Shown here piece by piece: positions 27,001 through 35,103 of a stretch of 64,000 bases of DNA (position 1 is its first letter; each line of letters begins with the position of its first letter). The position numbers and the translations under genes are program-made. Source of the DNA: Strigamia acuminata (taxonomy: Eukaryota > Arthropoda > Chilopoda > Geophilomorpha > Linotaeniidae); NCBI GenBank assembly GCA_949358305.1, contig OX442314.1, positions 8,735,060-8,799,059 on the forward strand, in the 5' to 3' direction. Under the pieces are notes generated by a model, which had not been told where the DNA came from, ran no database searches, and saw nothing but the letters and a program-made list of their open reading frames with translations.

Positions 27001-29931
27001 TTGGTTCTGGGAAATCTGGATAGATCGAGCTACGGAAACAAATTTGGTTCTGGGAAATCTGGATAGATCGGGCTACGGAAACAAATTTAGTACAAAGAAA
27101 TCTGAATAGTTCTGGCCAGGGAAACAAATTTCGTTGTGGAAAATCTGGATAGATCGGGCCAGGGGAACAAATTTGGTTCTGGGAAATCTGGATAGATCGG
27201 GCTACGGGAACAAATTTAGTACGAGGAAATCTGAATAGTTCTGGCCACGGGAACAAATTTAGTTGTGGGAAATCTGGATAGATCGAGCTATGGGAACAAA
27301 TTTGGTTCTGGGAAATCTGGATAGATCGGGCTACGGGAAAAAATTTAGTACAAGGAAATTTGAATAGTTCTGGCCAGGGAAACAAATTTAGTACCAGAAA
27401 ATCTGGCTACATCGGGCCACGGGAACAAATTTAGTACCAGAAATCTAAATAGTTCCGGCCACGGGAACAAATTTAGTTGTGGGAAATCTGGATAGGTTGG
27501 GCCACGGGGACAAATCTAGTACCAGAAATCTGAATAGGTTAGGCCACGAGGACAAATTTAATACCAGAAATCTGAATAGTTCTGGCGACGGGAACAAATT
27601 TAGTACCGGGAAATCTGGATAGGTCGGGCCAAAGGAATGGGCTACATTAGTGAAATAAAAAAAAACTTCACAACATCACAGGCCACCAGGAAATTCCCGG
27701 TAATCCCCCGGCTAAACCAGCCCTGAACAAATTACATGGTTGTAGGTTGTCCTGATGTACAGTCCTTTCATCTTATGTTCCATAGATTGTGACTAGAATG
27801 ACATCAAAAATAGTTGTCAATACGATGAAGAAAGTTCTCTTTTCTTTGGGACAAGTTCTTATTGGATTTCTTATATCAATTTCAGATGCAGCCGCAAGTA
27901 GGGCCAAGTTTCGTAACCGGCGTCGACAACAAAAGTCTCTACCGGTGGATGGTGAACTGCCACCAAGCTTATCCTTGCAAAACAGCCAAGAACACTGTAG
28001 AAGAGAATCTGTTATTGCACACTGCCAGGTGGAAAATCTTCATGATAGGTTGGCCCAAGCTGAGGAGGTACACGAAATCGGTGATGGTAAATATTCTTTT
28101 TGAATTCAAAAGGATTATGCTTGTGACCTAGCATGCATCAATCAAATGTAGAAGTACTTATTTAGTGTAAGTGTTGTATCGAAAGTTTCCGTTTGCATGA
28201 AGAGAAAATGTGCTTTTATTTTGCTTGTTAACAACCGATGCATCCGTCAAGCCTTTTTTAGTTCAAAAAGAAATGTTTTTGCTTGTGCTAATAACTAACA
28301 TGTAGTTTTCCTGCTATTAGTAGCTGATTGTTTGTAAAATTCCCTTGGGTGACGATGATTCCTTGCCTGTGGTGTGTTGGGAGTCCATAGTTACTGTATC
28401 TACTACAGAGTATACTCTAAACCGATACAACGTTGACCTAACTCCAGCCTTATCACTGGTGTAGTGGGACAAAAAAGCAGCTCTTAACACCAGAATTGTA
28501 ATAGAACTCCAGACATTGTGATCGATTACCAACACTTGTTTCATTGTCAAAAGTCATGCTTTGACACAGAACTACTTTTCCGCCTAGTAGAGCACAGTCC
28601 ACAGTTAGGCGTAATCCGGCTCAACCAATTGGAAATAGGTAAACGTTGTATCGGTTTATAGTATCACCTATCTCTCAGATATTGGTGGTGAGCAAACCCA
28701 TTCTGTAAATGAGAATGTTCCCTACCGGAGACGTAAGAATTAAGAGTGCAGTGCGTGCAATTGACAAGGTAGAAGGCACTAGCCTATGACACCCATGGGG
28801 GATGAAAATTCTAGCTATGGCTTTGCTGAAAGGCCTGTCAACCCAACTGGCCCATTAGAGAGGTTCTGCCAGGCGTAGGACCGGAACGGCAACTCAATCC
28901 AAATGTGGTTCATGACTGTACATTCAATTCTGTTTACACGGTAGATACGTTCCAGTAAAAGTCGTAAAAAAAATGTAAAAATTTTTGGAAGGGAGTGGCT
29001 CCTTCACAACCTGGGCCCCTACTCCTGGGAGTATTGCAACCAACCTCAACTCTGCAGCAAACCGACAAAACTAAATGCTGCTTAACTTCTGTGTTCTAAT
29101 GGCAATATATGGGGGTTTTACCATCTAATCGCCAGAACAGCTCCAAGTCTATCAGCACCCTGTGCGATTTATTTTGTTTGCCCTATCATTCATTGTTTTC
29201 AATTCTATACTCAAAACCACCGCAACGTTGTCCTAACTCCTATTGGTTCAGCCGTCTCACTGGTGCAGTGGCACAAAAAGTATCCCATCACACCAGAATT
29301 GTAAATAAAATCCATCATTCTAATCACTTTTTACACAGAAATTTATTGAAAATAAACAGAACTACTTTTCCGCGTAGTAGAGCACAGTCCCCAGTTACGC
29401 GTAAACCGGCTTAGCCAATAGGAGTTAGGACAACGTTGTGGTGGTTTTGAGTATAGTCAGTGAATCTTGGGAGCATTAGTAGAGAGGTTCTGCCAGGCGT
29501 AGGACCGGAACGGCAACTTATAGAGTAAGCTCCGCCCGCCCTTTGCCGTTGTTTTCACGACGTCTGGACCCGCCATTACAAGTTGTAATCGCGCGCGCAA
29601 TGAAAAGCTTAGCTACGCCCCATGACGTCAGCACAAAAAGTTATGCTGTTTCGGCTTACCGTTCCCGTCTGACTTGTCCTATTTGGCATGTCGTGCGGTT
29701 GCACACTTCGATCTTGCCGTGGTACAACTAAACAAGCTATTTCTTGTGTTTTCTATCCAGATCCAAGATCAACTTCACTTCGAAAACTCGCTTTTGCGAG
29801 CGCAGCTCGCCACAGCTCTCGACGACCTGCAAGTCTTGAGGGAAGATATGGGCAGAGTGCGCCAACAGACAGTTTCCTTCATTCTCAGTCAGATGGAGAC
29901 ACTGAACATCCAGAAAGATACCGTAGTATGA
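9034..29931 (+). CDS. RASGRP: RasGRP (CalDAG-GEF): Ras/Rap guanine nucleotide exchange factor
   Basis: Predicted 719 aa in 16 coding exons: 9034-9187, 18866-19094, 20764-20895, 20968-21118, 23115-23282, 23351-23467, 23523-23620, 24155-24332, 24644-24721, 24794-24901, 25412-25527, 25684-25822, 25917-25953, 26018-26119, 27886-28067, 29761-29931. All junctions have GT/AG ends and compatible phases. Domain order matches RasGRP. The REM domain (about 25-170) has [13 protein letters not shown] and RYWIHKFP. The CDC25-type RasGEF domain (about 180-430) has [16 protein letters not shown] and [13 protein letters not shown]. Two EF hands follow ([24 protein letters not shown]; about 475-520). A typical C1 domain (about 536-585) keeps the full H-x12-C-x2-C-x13-C-x2-C-x4-H-x2-C-x7-C pattern, so diacylglycerol binding is expected. 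A C-terminal coiled coil ends in [10 protein letters not shown]. The protein is expected to move to membranes on DAG and Ca2+ signals and load Ras or Rap with GTP. The first coding intron is 9.7 kb, swollen by transposons. The 5' untranslated exon was not found. Confidence 0.93.
9225..9643. mobile_element. MITE with TATACTC...GAGTATA ends (copy 1)
   Basis: The left end TATACTCTTGTTGAACTCAA and about 35 following bases (AAAAGGCCCCCAAAT) recur inverted at the right end near 9605-9643. Inside is a segment starting at TACCACTAGAAGAAGTAG that recurs at about 55855-56190. It sits in the first coding intron of RasGRP. Members of this family share the TATACTC tips but differ in the rest of the inverted repeats. 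Confidence 0.8.
10383..10465 (+). repeat. Dispersed repeat, copy 2 (shared with 5360-5550)
   Basis: TATACCGCATTCATTACGG, then TATTTGGTGAATACC, then CCGCACTCGCGCG. This matches the end of the repeat at 5360-5550. It lies in the first coding intron of RasGRP. Confidence 0.6.
11790..11943 (-). repeat. 3' LTR of the Ty3/gypsy element
   Basis: 154 bp, starts TGTGTTGTTAGATGCTCAAA and ends ATATCACACA. Same sequence as the copy at 16422-16575. Preceded by GTCGC, the left target duplication. Confidence 0.96.
11944..11956 (-). other. Polypurine tract of the Ty3/gypsy element
   Basis: On the minus strand CTGGGAGGGGGA directly abuts the 3' LTR (TGTG...). This is the expected place and composition for the plus-strand primer of reverse transcription. 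Confidence 0.85.
11997..16016 (-). CDS. Ty3/gypsy Gag-Pol polyprotein (1339 aa) with altered RT catalytic motif
   Basis: A single uninterrupted frame fuses Gag and Pol. Gag carries two zinc knuckles of pattern C-x2-C-x4-H-x4-C ([28 protein letters not shown]). Next is an aspartic protease (ADSGAE, Asp316). Reverse transcriptase, RNase H ([16 protein letters not shown]) and integrase follow, the last with an HHCC zinc finger and DDE residues (MDLF, SDNG, AEAG). Two RT positions are unusual. Motif A reads [12 protein letters not shown], with Asn537 where the family has the catalytic Asp. Motif C reads [11 protein letters not shown], with Asn597 just before VDD. The frame is otherwise intact, so the copy looks recent, but its own RT is predicted to be impaired. 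No chromodomain is seen. It sits antisense in a RasGRP intron. Confidence 0.95.
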   Translation of the reverse strand: MAKVEHSICKPPDEFDFKNAADWPRWIARFELFRSMVDLDTQPGKKQVASLLYHMGDTANDIYTSFKLADPDKHDYAKVKAAFEAKFVTTTNVIYERAMFYNRQQKDGEAMDEYITALHTAAKHCKFDALYDEFIRDKIVNGIRDKAMAKKLQLQSNLTLAKAIEMTKQSEQVNSQSKTLLEASSTNKSVDRVDSKKVQRSNFWKRKTERPDDSGKSSKPDGGPKTQPKNASKNSSNCGRCGGGFHPMKDCPATRLTCHKCNRKGHYARVCRSAAVQGVDEATDAYIESVNGVASRQGRWHVSVEIRNARITFKADSGAETTCIPEEVYMDYFSDRKLRKPELNLHNATKGKMETLGMLWEKIEYRGRSKLTAIYVVRGLMQPLLDGDTCEELDIIRRCGVDAVKTEKTPKMSFDPKTAYPKLFSGLGRVEIPYKIRLKPDASPYALMTPRRVPIPLLNEIKANLDKMVLLGVIERVEEPTDWCSGLVLAPKPDGSIRMCVDYVRLNRYVMRETHPMPVTENVLGRLGKAKYFSKLNANHGFWQCQLDAESRLLTTFITPFGRYMFKRLPFGINAAPEFFQKRMSEILEGLEGKQVNVDDILVYGDTIEEHDRRLRAVLQRLLEAGITLNVAKCEFGKTKIKFLGHIIDQAGVHVDDDRIVAIRKMGKPENVSELRSLLGSVNYLGRFIPNLATKAHPLNELLGGKNEFRWGTQQEAAFDAIKEELSKAPTLAWFDPTRETVITADASSYGVGAVLKQKQKDGKFRPIAYASKTLTKCQKNWAQIEKEGYALVWACERFKNFIIGIPVCLETDHKPLVPILMTKELDEITPKLQRMRLRLQRYCYTVKHIPGKELGAADVLSRRPLPDTEEDGDIEQRLEGCVTAYVQLITKHLQATDQRLGEIIEVQNRDPICIKLRQFSQHGWPVKDQLPQGLGDFWQYRDEIAIEEDLLMKGSRIVIPAELREFILDKIHTGHLGITKCRARARSAVWWPGISRDVEKRISTCTECIKESTNPHEPLMPAEFPKRPWQKVGMDLFYLDRQWYLLVEDYYSRYPEVKTLTSLKESEVILFLKSIFSRHGTPQEVVSDNGTQFGTLLKSEFSIFATDWKFIHTTSSPKYPQSNGFAEAGVKVIKRILKKSSDGFKALQSYRATPLANGFSPAELLMGRKIRTEVPIAATQLMPKTPDAKLLRGKEEKRIADQKRNFDKRHRARDLPDLQPGERVWIIDLRRSGVIEKKAGRPRSYIVNTDKRTVQRNRFHLIPLKDDSDKPDDIDPGDSQADESSEVEEPPMDQQAPATAEIPVPVRQSPETMRTSPRPMVTRSGRAVNKPSRLIEEC
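16019..16160 (-). repeat. Tandem duplication in the retrotransposon leader
   Basis: A segment of about 42 bp (CTCTTGGTCCTCTAGTATGG, then GCTCAATGATGAGTAAGG) occurs twice, at about 16050-16090 and 16120-16160, between the primer-binding site and the gag start codon. It could be a duplicated packaging or regulatory leader segment; function unknown. Confidence 0.75.
16405..16421 (-). other. Primer-binding site of the Ty3/gypsy element
   Basis: On the minus strand the 5' LTR ends in CACA and is followed immediately by TGGTGGCAGCGGAAAT. A TGG start directly at the LTR edge is the complement of a tRNA CCA end. The tRNA species was not assigned. Confidence 0.75.
16422..16575 (-). repeat. 5' LTR of the Ty3/gypsy element
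   Basis: 154 bp, TGTG...CACA, identical by eye to the LTR at 11790-11943. Followed by GTCGC, the right target duplication. Confidence 0.96.
16735..17090. repeat. TGTGGCCAAATT short-unit array
   Basis: About thirty imperfect units of 11-12 bp, made of AAATTGTGGCC, AAATTCTGACC and AAATTGTGGCA variants. Asn/Phe/Leu-rich minus-strand frames over this stretch are repeat artefacts. It lies inside the TTTCGTCGCC-armed element. Confidence 0.9.
21323..21731. mobile_element. MITE with TATACTC...GAGTATA ends (copy 2)
   Basis: TATACTCTGGCTCACTGTAA, continuing ACTTGGGCCTATTTTCCATT at the left end, is matched by its reverse complement at the right end. It lies in the RasGRP intron between the exons ending 21118 and starting 23115. 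No coding capacity. Confidence 0.85.
22586..22968. mobile_element. hAT-like MITE, 383 bp
   Basis: Begins CAGGGCCGGATTTACC and ends with the inverted form TAAATCCGGGCTTA. Flanks are ACTAGATG on the left and GCTAGATG on the right, a 7-of-8 match to an 8-bp target duplication as hAT elements make. Part of the interior (GCATGCCGGTGTAG, CCGGCATGCCGATAAA) resembles the element at 30488-30840. Located in a RasGRP intron. Confidence 0.6.
24925..25360. mobile_element. piggyBac-like MITE flanked by TTAA
   Basis: TTAA at 24921-24924 and 25361-25364 flank an element whose ends are inverted copies: GCTAGGTTCACACTTGTGTT on the left, and CAAGTGTAAACC-type sequence read inverted on the right. TTAA is the piggyBac target. 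It sits in the RasGRP intron before the EF-hand exon. A partial relative lies at about 18350-18430. Confidence 0.75.
26320..27640. repeat. 43-bp minisatellite with 301-bp higher-order repeat
   Basis: About thirty copies of a 43-bp unit (GGGAACAAATTTGGTTCTGG followed by GAAATCTGGATAGATCGAGC and TAC) fill most of the RasGRP intron after the C1 exons. Variant units recur in order: GGCCAGGGAAACAAACTTCG recurs 301 bp later (26513 and 26814), and the GGCCAGGGAAACAAATTTCG variant at 26641, 26942 and 27114. The offsets are 7 x 43 and 4 x 43. Minus-strand frames across it are artefacts. Confidence 0.95.
28412..28663. mobile_element. MITE with TATACTC-like ends (copy 3)
   Basis: The left end ATACTCTAAACCGATACAAC is matched inverted at the right end (GTTGTATCGGTTTATAGTAT). 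The internal segment GAACTACTTTTCCGCCTAGT is shared with the element at 29206-29455. In the last RasGRP intron. Confidence 0.8.
29206..29455. mobile_element. MITE with TATACTC...GAGTATA ends (copy 4)
   Basis: TATACTCAAAACCACCGCAA, continuing CGTTGTCCTAACTCCTATTG, with an almost perfect inverted copy at the right end. 250 bp. It shares its interior with the neighbour at 28412-28663. In the last RasGRP intron. Confidence 0.88.
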
Positions 29932-30487
29932 GCTCTTGAGCACAATCACTTAATTCAAAACATACAATACATTGATATTTTCATACCAGTCTTAAGAATC
30001 ACTAACTGCATCATTCGTCCAACATTTACATAATTTTCTAAGGGGAAATCTTTCAGAGAAAACAAAAAGAGAGAAAAAAGATATGATATTTTAATATATT
30101 TGTAAGATAAATGTGTCAGTGAAATCATTTTTCTACCATGTGTTGATTAAATTTGGCCTATTACGACATTTCATATAATACATTTCTACGTTGAAAATGT
30201 CTTCCGGTGCCAGTGCAAGGCAATACATCCAAACACTGGACTGTATTCAAATGGAAGAAAAATTCAAACTTGTGCATAACTCTATAGTACTTAACTATTT
30301 ATTTCACCAATTTTCCACCTTAACTTCGGCCCGAGCTATTGTATTCAATTGTATTATTTGTAATGAAAAATATTATTTAAAACACGAGAGTTTATACATG
30401 TTAATTTTGTATAGTAATTTATTTTGAATGACTTCTTCAGCCAGTTTTCGAAAGGTCAAGTACAGTTTACTGTGTAACCCGGACATA

Positions 30488-30840
30488 CCGTATTACCCGG
30501 CTTATTGCCGCATGCCGATAAACCCAGTTTTCAAAGACATGCCGATGTAAGTGAGTACAAATTCTTTTTAATTTTGAGGAAATTGGCCAAAATTTCTATA
30601 AATTTTCCCAAAAATTTAGTAGTAATCTGCAGAATATCAAGAAAACTTTAATTTCAGGCCCAAATTTTAACATAATTATTCAACTGGGCTATTTTAAACA
30701 AAAAACAAAAAACCAGTTTTTCACTTATAGGAGCATGTTTCGCTCCATACCCACATGCCGGTATGGACTTTTTACGCGCAATTTGAAAACCGTCATAAAC
30801 CCATGCCCAACGGCATGCGGCAATAAGTGGGGTAATACGG
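30488..30840. mobile_element. MITE, 353 bp, TA target duplication
   Basis: CCGTATTACCCGGCTTATTG begins the element and its inverted form (CAATAAGTGGGGTAATACGG) ends it, each bordered by TA (30486-30487; 30841-30842). GCATGCCG motifs repeat inside. Tc1/mariner-type target. Confidence 0.85.
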
Positions 30841-31655
30841 TAGGTCCCAGAAAGATGTCCGGAATTTAACATTGCTGGGTATAGGTTGGGTCCCGTCCGT
30901 ACGGAGTACACTGTGGCCACAGACCCAATAAAGAGGGACATGGCGGTAGGGCTGGGGATTGAAGCCTCCATTAGATGGCGCTGACAGTTGTTTTCGAAAT
31001 GCATGATTTACTTTCCCCACAATCCTATACAAGGCTTGTTTTGATCACGTGATAAGCGAATGCCAATCGCAGTGTAGGGAAGTGCCATGTCTCTCTTTAT
31101 TGGGTCCGTGCTGTATCAGTAGGCAGAAGCCTAGCCATCGGGTGTTTAGGGCGTGCAAGAAACATGGGTGCTTCAACTTTGGGGGCATTAACTCTTCGAT
31201 AATGGTTTATTTTGGCTTGAAAATATTGGTTTTCAATATTGCAGGTGTTAACCGAAACTTGCCGGAGTTGCCTAGAATTACTTTAAATGTTTCAATAAGT
31301 CGGTTTTGTTTACAATTAACCACATTTGATTTAAATTTGTATTTCGCTAGTATTATTTGTGTTACTACTATTACTCAATAACTATGTTAAATCGATCATC
31401 CGTGCTACTGCGGTTGTTTTGTCCCTGAGAAATCATGACTTGTGCCTATTTCCATTGTGTAAGAAAGATTATCCTTGTGAATGACTGCGAATAACAAACT
31501 ACTTGATAAATTCTAACAACATCTCAGAATTTTTTTATAAATTCCAAAAAAAAGTCTGAGAATTTTTTTTTATAAATTCGAATAATTTCTGACATTTTTT
31601 TTTTAATAATTTTAACAAATTCTGAATTACTTTTTATAAATCCCAGCAAAATCTG

Positions 31656-31977
31656 TAGGGTTTCGGTACCCGGTTTCCCGAAAAACTGGTTGAAAAATCA
31701 CAGAACCGGGAACCAGGAAGTTTGAAAAAAATAACCGGTTCCGTCCAAAATTGTCAAAACGTTGCTGAAACGTCATTTCCGTCATTAAAACGTTACGTTT
31801 TGTAACGTTTCAATGATGAAAACGGCCATTTTTGACGAAAAACGACCATTTTCAGCCATTTTTCGTTGCCTGAGGCCTGACCTTTTTTAGTCCCAGGAGT
31901 ACCGATTTCCCGGGAGGACCGGCCATTTTGGTACCGAGAACCAGAAATTAAAAAAAGGCGGGAAAACAGAAACCCTA
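31656..31977. mobile_element. hAT-like MITE, 322 bp
   Basis: Starts TAGGGTTTCGGTACCCGG and ends with the inverted GAAACCCTA. Flanks are AAAATCTG and AAAATGTG, a 7-of-8 match to an 8-bp duplication. No coding capacity. Confidence 0.7.
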
Positions 31978-34399
31978 AAAATGTGAAATTATTTGATAAA
32001 TAAGAACAAATTTCAATACATTTCAAAATAATTGAAGAAAAAACCTTTTCCAAACCATTGTTATACATGAACAAACTGTCACAACTCCCTTAAAAGATAT
32101 CAAACTTAAAAAATTTCAATATAAATGGAATGCCACCAAACCAAATCTCCTTACCTTAAGCTTCTTATCTACTTAAAAACTCTCGATCCTCAATGTTCCT
32201 GATTAATTGCAATTCACTGATCCTGCCACCTGATGCATCCATCTGTAAAAATAAAAACAAAAACAATCCATCACCAATGGAAATAGGCCCAAATCAATTC
32301 AACTTATACAAATTCTTGATTTCAACATTCCACAACCATTGACTGACAGAAACATCATCATCACTATCTACCAAGCACAATTGCAATATCTGACTCTCTT
32401 GGCCATGTCCAGAATAAAAGAAACCACAGATCTACACCAATCATCAAAACAAAACAAAATGTGTACAAAAGTTTATATTTTTCCTACAAAACAAGACAAA
32501 TATTCTACAACAACTTGTGAAACCTTCAAATTGTTGCCACATGTGCAACAGGAAGTGGTCATTTTGGTTTAACTTTGAATTACTTGGCAATTTCATGGTC
32601 TTCGAACAAATCGTTAACGGACGTTTCGCCGACAATACATTTTCACAAGTTTTTGCAAAAATTAGCAGCATATCTTGGATGGGGTGAGGGGGCACTTGCC
32701 CCTTCCCAGTGACCAGACACCCTGGTGACCATACTCCTTGAGCAGCAGAACCAGTTCACCACCAACTGGATAGTGGGAACGGAGTCAACGAAAAGTCCGT
32801 TGACGAAATGGATCGAATTCCAATATCATGTGTTGACTATACACAAAAAGTGATAATTTGTGGATTTGAGTGTTTTAATTTCTTTTAAATTATTTTATAT
32901 GCTGTTTGAGGTACAGACTGTTTGGAGGTCTTGTATTTCTTTCTATTTATTCCCTGGAAAAACACAGGGTGACAGTAATGGAATGTTTCCAGCATCTTTA
33001 AACGGTTTTCTAATCTAATTAATCCAACAAAATGAGTATTACTTGCGTATTGTTTAGTTAGAGACGATGTAAAAGTGTTAGTTGATCATTTCAAGTTCTA
33101 GTACCACTTGTTGTCACTTGTGTCACTGGACAGCATTTTTCAATTTTCATAGACTTATATAATATTTGTGGTTGTTCTAGTCATTCCTGTTAGAAAATAT
33201 TTTAAATCAGTGTTTATTACTTAGATTTTGTTAAAGATTTGCAAATGTTTCTATAAATTATTAAAAATCGAATTCAAAAAGAAATTTCGTGTCCAAATTT
33301 GAAACTTTTGTGCCTATTTTTACTTTTTCTGTTGCTTGTTGCTGAATCTCTCATCACATAAACAATAAACCAAATTTCATAATATTAATACAATGGTTTT
33401 ACCTTCATCGAACAACATCACTATCAAATTTCGATTTTCCTTCGACGTTTTTAAACTTAACGACGTTTCAACATGAGCCGCCATTGTCCAGACGTTGATG
33501 TAGCGTCATTTCAATTTCGAAAATTCTGAAAACAATAATAAAAAAATTATTTATTTCGTATACAACTAAATAATATTAATTTATCTCATTTGTAGTAAGT
33601 ATTCAATGTTTTTATCGCAATATATCAAGTCCATAATCTCAAAAGCGCACCGTACCGCCATCTATTACGAAAAAGAAACCCTATCAAACCAAAATAACGT
33701 CAGATATTCTCAACTTCTATACGCAAAAACGATCAATTAAGCGTCATCACAGACATTAAAACGAAAAATTCCCCTTTTTAACCCACTCAGCAGCCAAACC
33801 TCAATTAAAATTAACAAAAATTACTTTAAAAAACACCTAATGAATTGCTATTTCATCAAATAAACGTCGTTAAAATTTAAACCACACTAAAATACCCCGA
33901 TTACCAAACCGGAAGTATACATCCCGCCGTTCCGCGATTAGTAAAAACCGAGTTTTAAAAGGTGTGGCGATAAAGGTACTTCACACTCGAATACATCGTT
34001 TCGGGAAGCAAACCTGACCTCGTCTAGCACCGTCTAGTACCACACACGTGTAGTAAGTGACTGGCACTTTTTATTTTCTATTTTATTCCCATTTACCACT
34101 CGTAAAACACGCACAAACACGGTTTTTTCACCCGAAATAACATCGTCACGCACTCAAACGTTCCTAAAATCCACATAAATCGCATAAATTATGTTAAAAA
34201 CGTCGAAAAAACAAATAATTTGCGTATTAAACGCGTACATCCGGGTCTCGAATTCGAATTACACTGAAAAATAGAAAGAAAAATTAATGACGGCCTTAAA
34301 TCATTTTTTTTTAAATTTTTTTTTTAAATGTTTTAACTGTGCCCGACTAACCCAGATTTCGAATCAAGAATGTACTCTTTGATTCGCAATTGAAAGTTT

Positions 34400-34520
34400 A
34401 CTATAACCTTGCGACGGACCTAGATAACTGACAGACTCGAGGGATGATGTTGAAAAATTGCACGGTCGCGTATTCCCCATCTAAAAACTCCAACAATGAG
34501 CGCGGTAGTGTTAAACTGAG
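34400..34520 (+). promoter_or_regulatory. Candidate 5' untranslated exon of the first glyoxalase gene
   Basis: A consensus donor, CTGAG then GTAAGAG, lies at 34521. The first coding exon of the glyoxalase gene opens at an acceptor (AG at 35074-35075). A non-coding leader exon ending at 34520 is the simplest partner. It contains a short upstream ORF (ATGAGCGCG... to TGA at 34516-34518). The transcription start is not resolved. Confidence 0.45.
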
Positions 34521-35103
34521 GTAAGAGTTGAGAAATCTGAATTTTTATATGCGCTTTGTTGGGTATGTGTAAAAACTGGTTGGATTTGGCGGAAATTTCG
34601 TAATTTTCGGCGTAAAAAGTTTTTTTTTTGAAGGATGTTGATGGGATTTTTTGCTTTGGATGATTTTCTGCTCGTTTTTAGTCGTTTTTGCGTGTTTTAG
34701 CGTGAAAAAATTGTAAATTTCGAAATTTTGTGTGGAAAATTCGAAATTCGTTTCGTTTAATGACCGGTTAACTCATTCTGTCAATTTTGATGTTTGTAAA
34801 TTTAAAAACCCATTAATTAAATTTTTTTTTTATTCCTGTTATTGCAACATCATTTCGAATGTAATTTGTATTTATCTATTCATCATTCATCACACCTTTC
34901 CATGTCAACCCATTTTCTGCACCTGCGCACTAGTTTTAGACCATAAAAATACAATTATCTTGATTTAAATAAGAAAATAAAATTTCATGAATTTATATAT
35001 ATAAATTTAGGTTTAATTTGTGTTAAATTTTGCAATTTATATTCGCTCTTTAATTTTTTTTATATTTTATTTCAGGCGGTTTAGTATTTTGCGATCATCA
35101 GCC

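Larger units (their letters stand above)
29932..34400. other. RasGRP 3' region and intergenic DNA, no gene seen
   Basis: No coding exon was recognised on either strand. The first few hundred bases should be RasGRP 3' UTR. The stretch contains two MITEs (30488-30840, 31656-31977), an inverted pair around 30922-31109 (ACCCAATAAAGAGGGACATG and its near complement), and T-rich low-complexity sequence near 31520-31620. Confidence 0.6.

Noticed and set aside
26466-27385. Long minus-strand frames of about 156 and 199 codons with repeated Pro/Trp/Phe motifs
   Set aside because: They arise from the 43-bp minisatellite in a RasGRP intron; 43 is not a multiple of three, so the peptide repeats only after three units.
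27784-27885. Possible exon starting after CATAG at 27784
   Set aside because: In the required phase it meets a stop within four codons; the acceptor at 27885 gives a good frame and a long exon.
30191-30427. 78-codon frame after the RasGRP stop
   Set aside because: Lies in the likely 3' UTR, AT-rich composition, no similarity.
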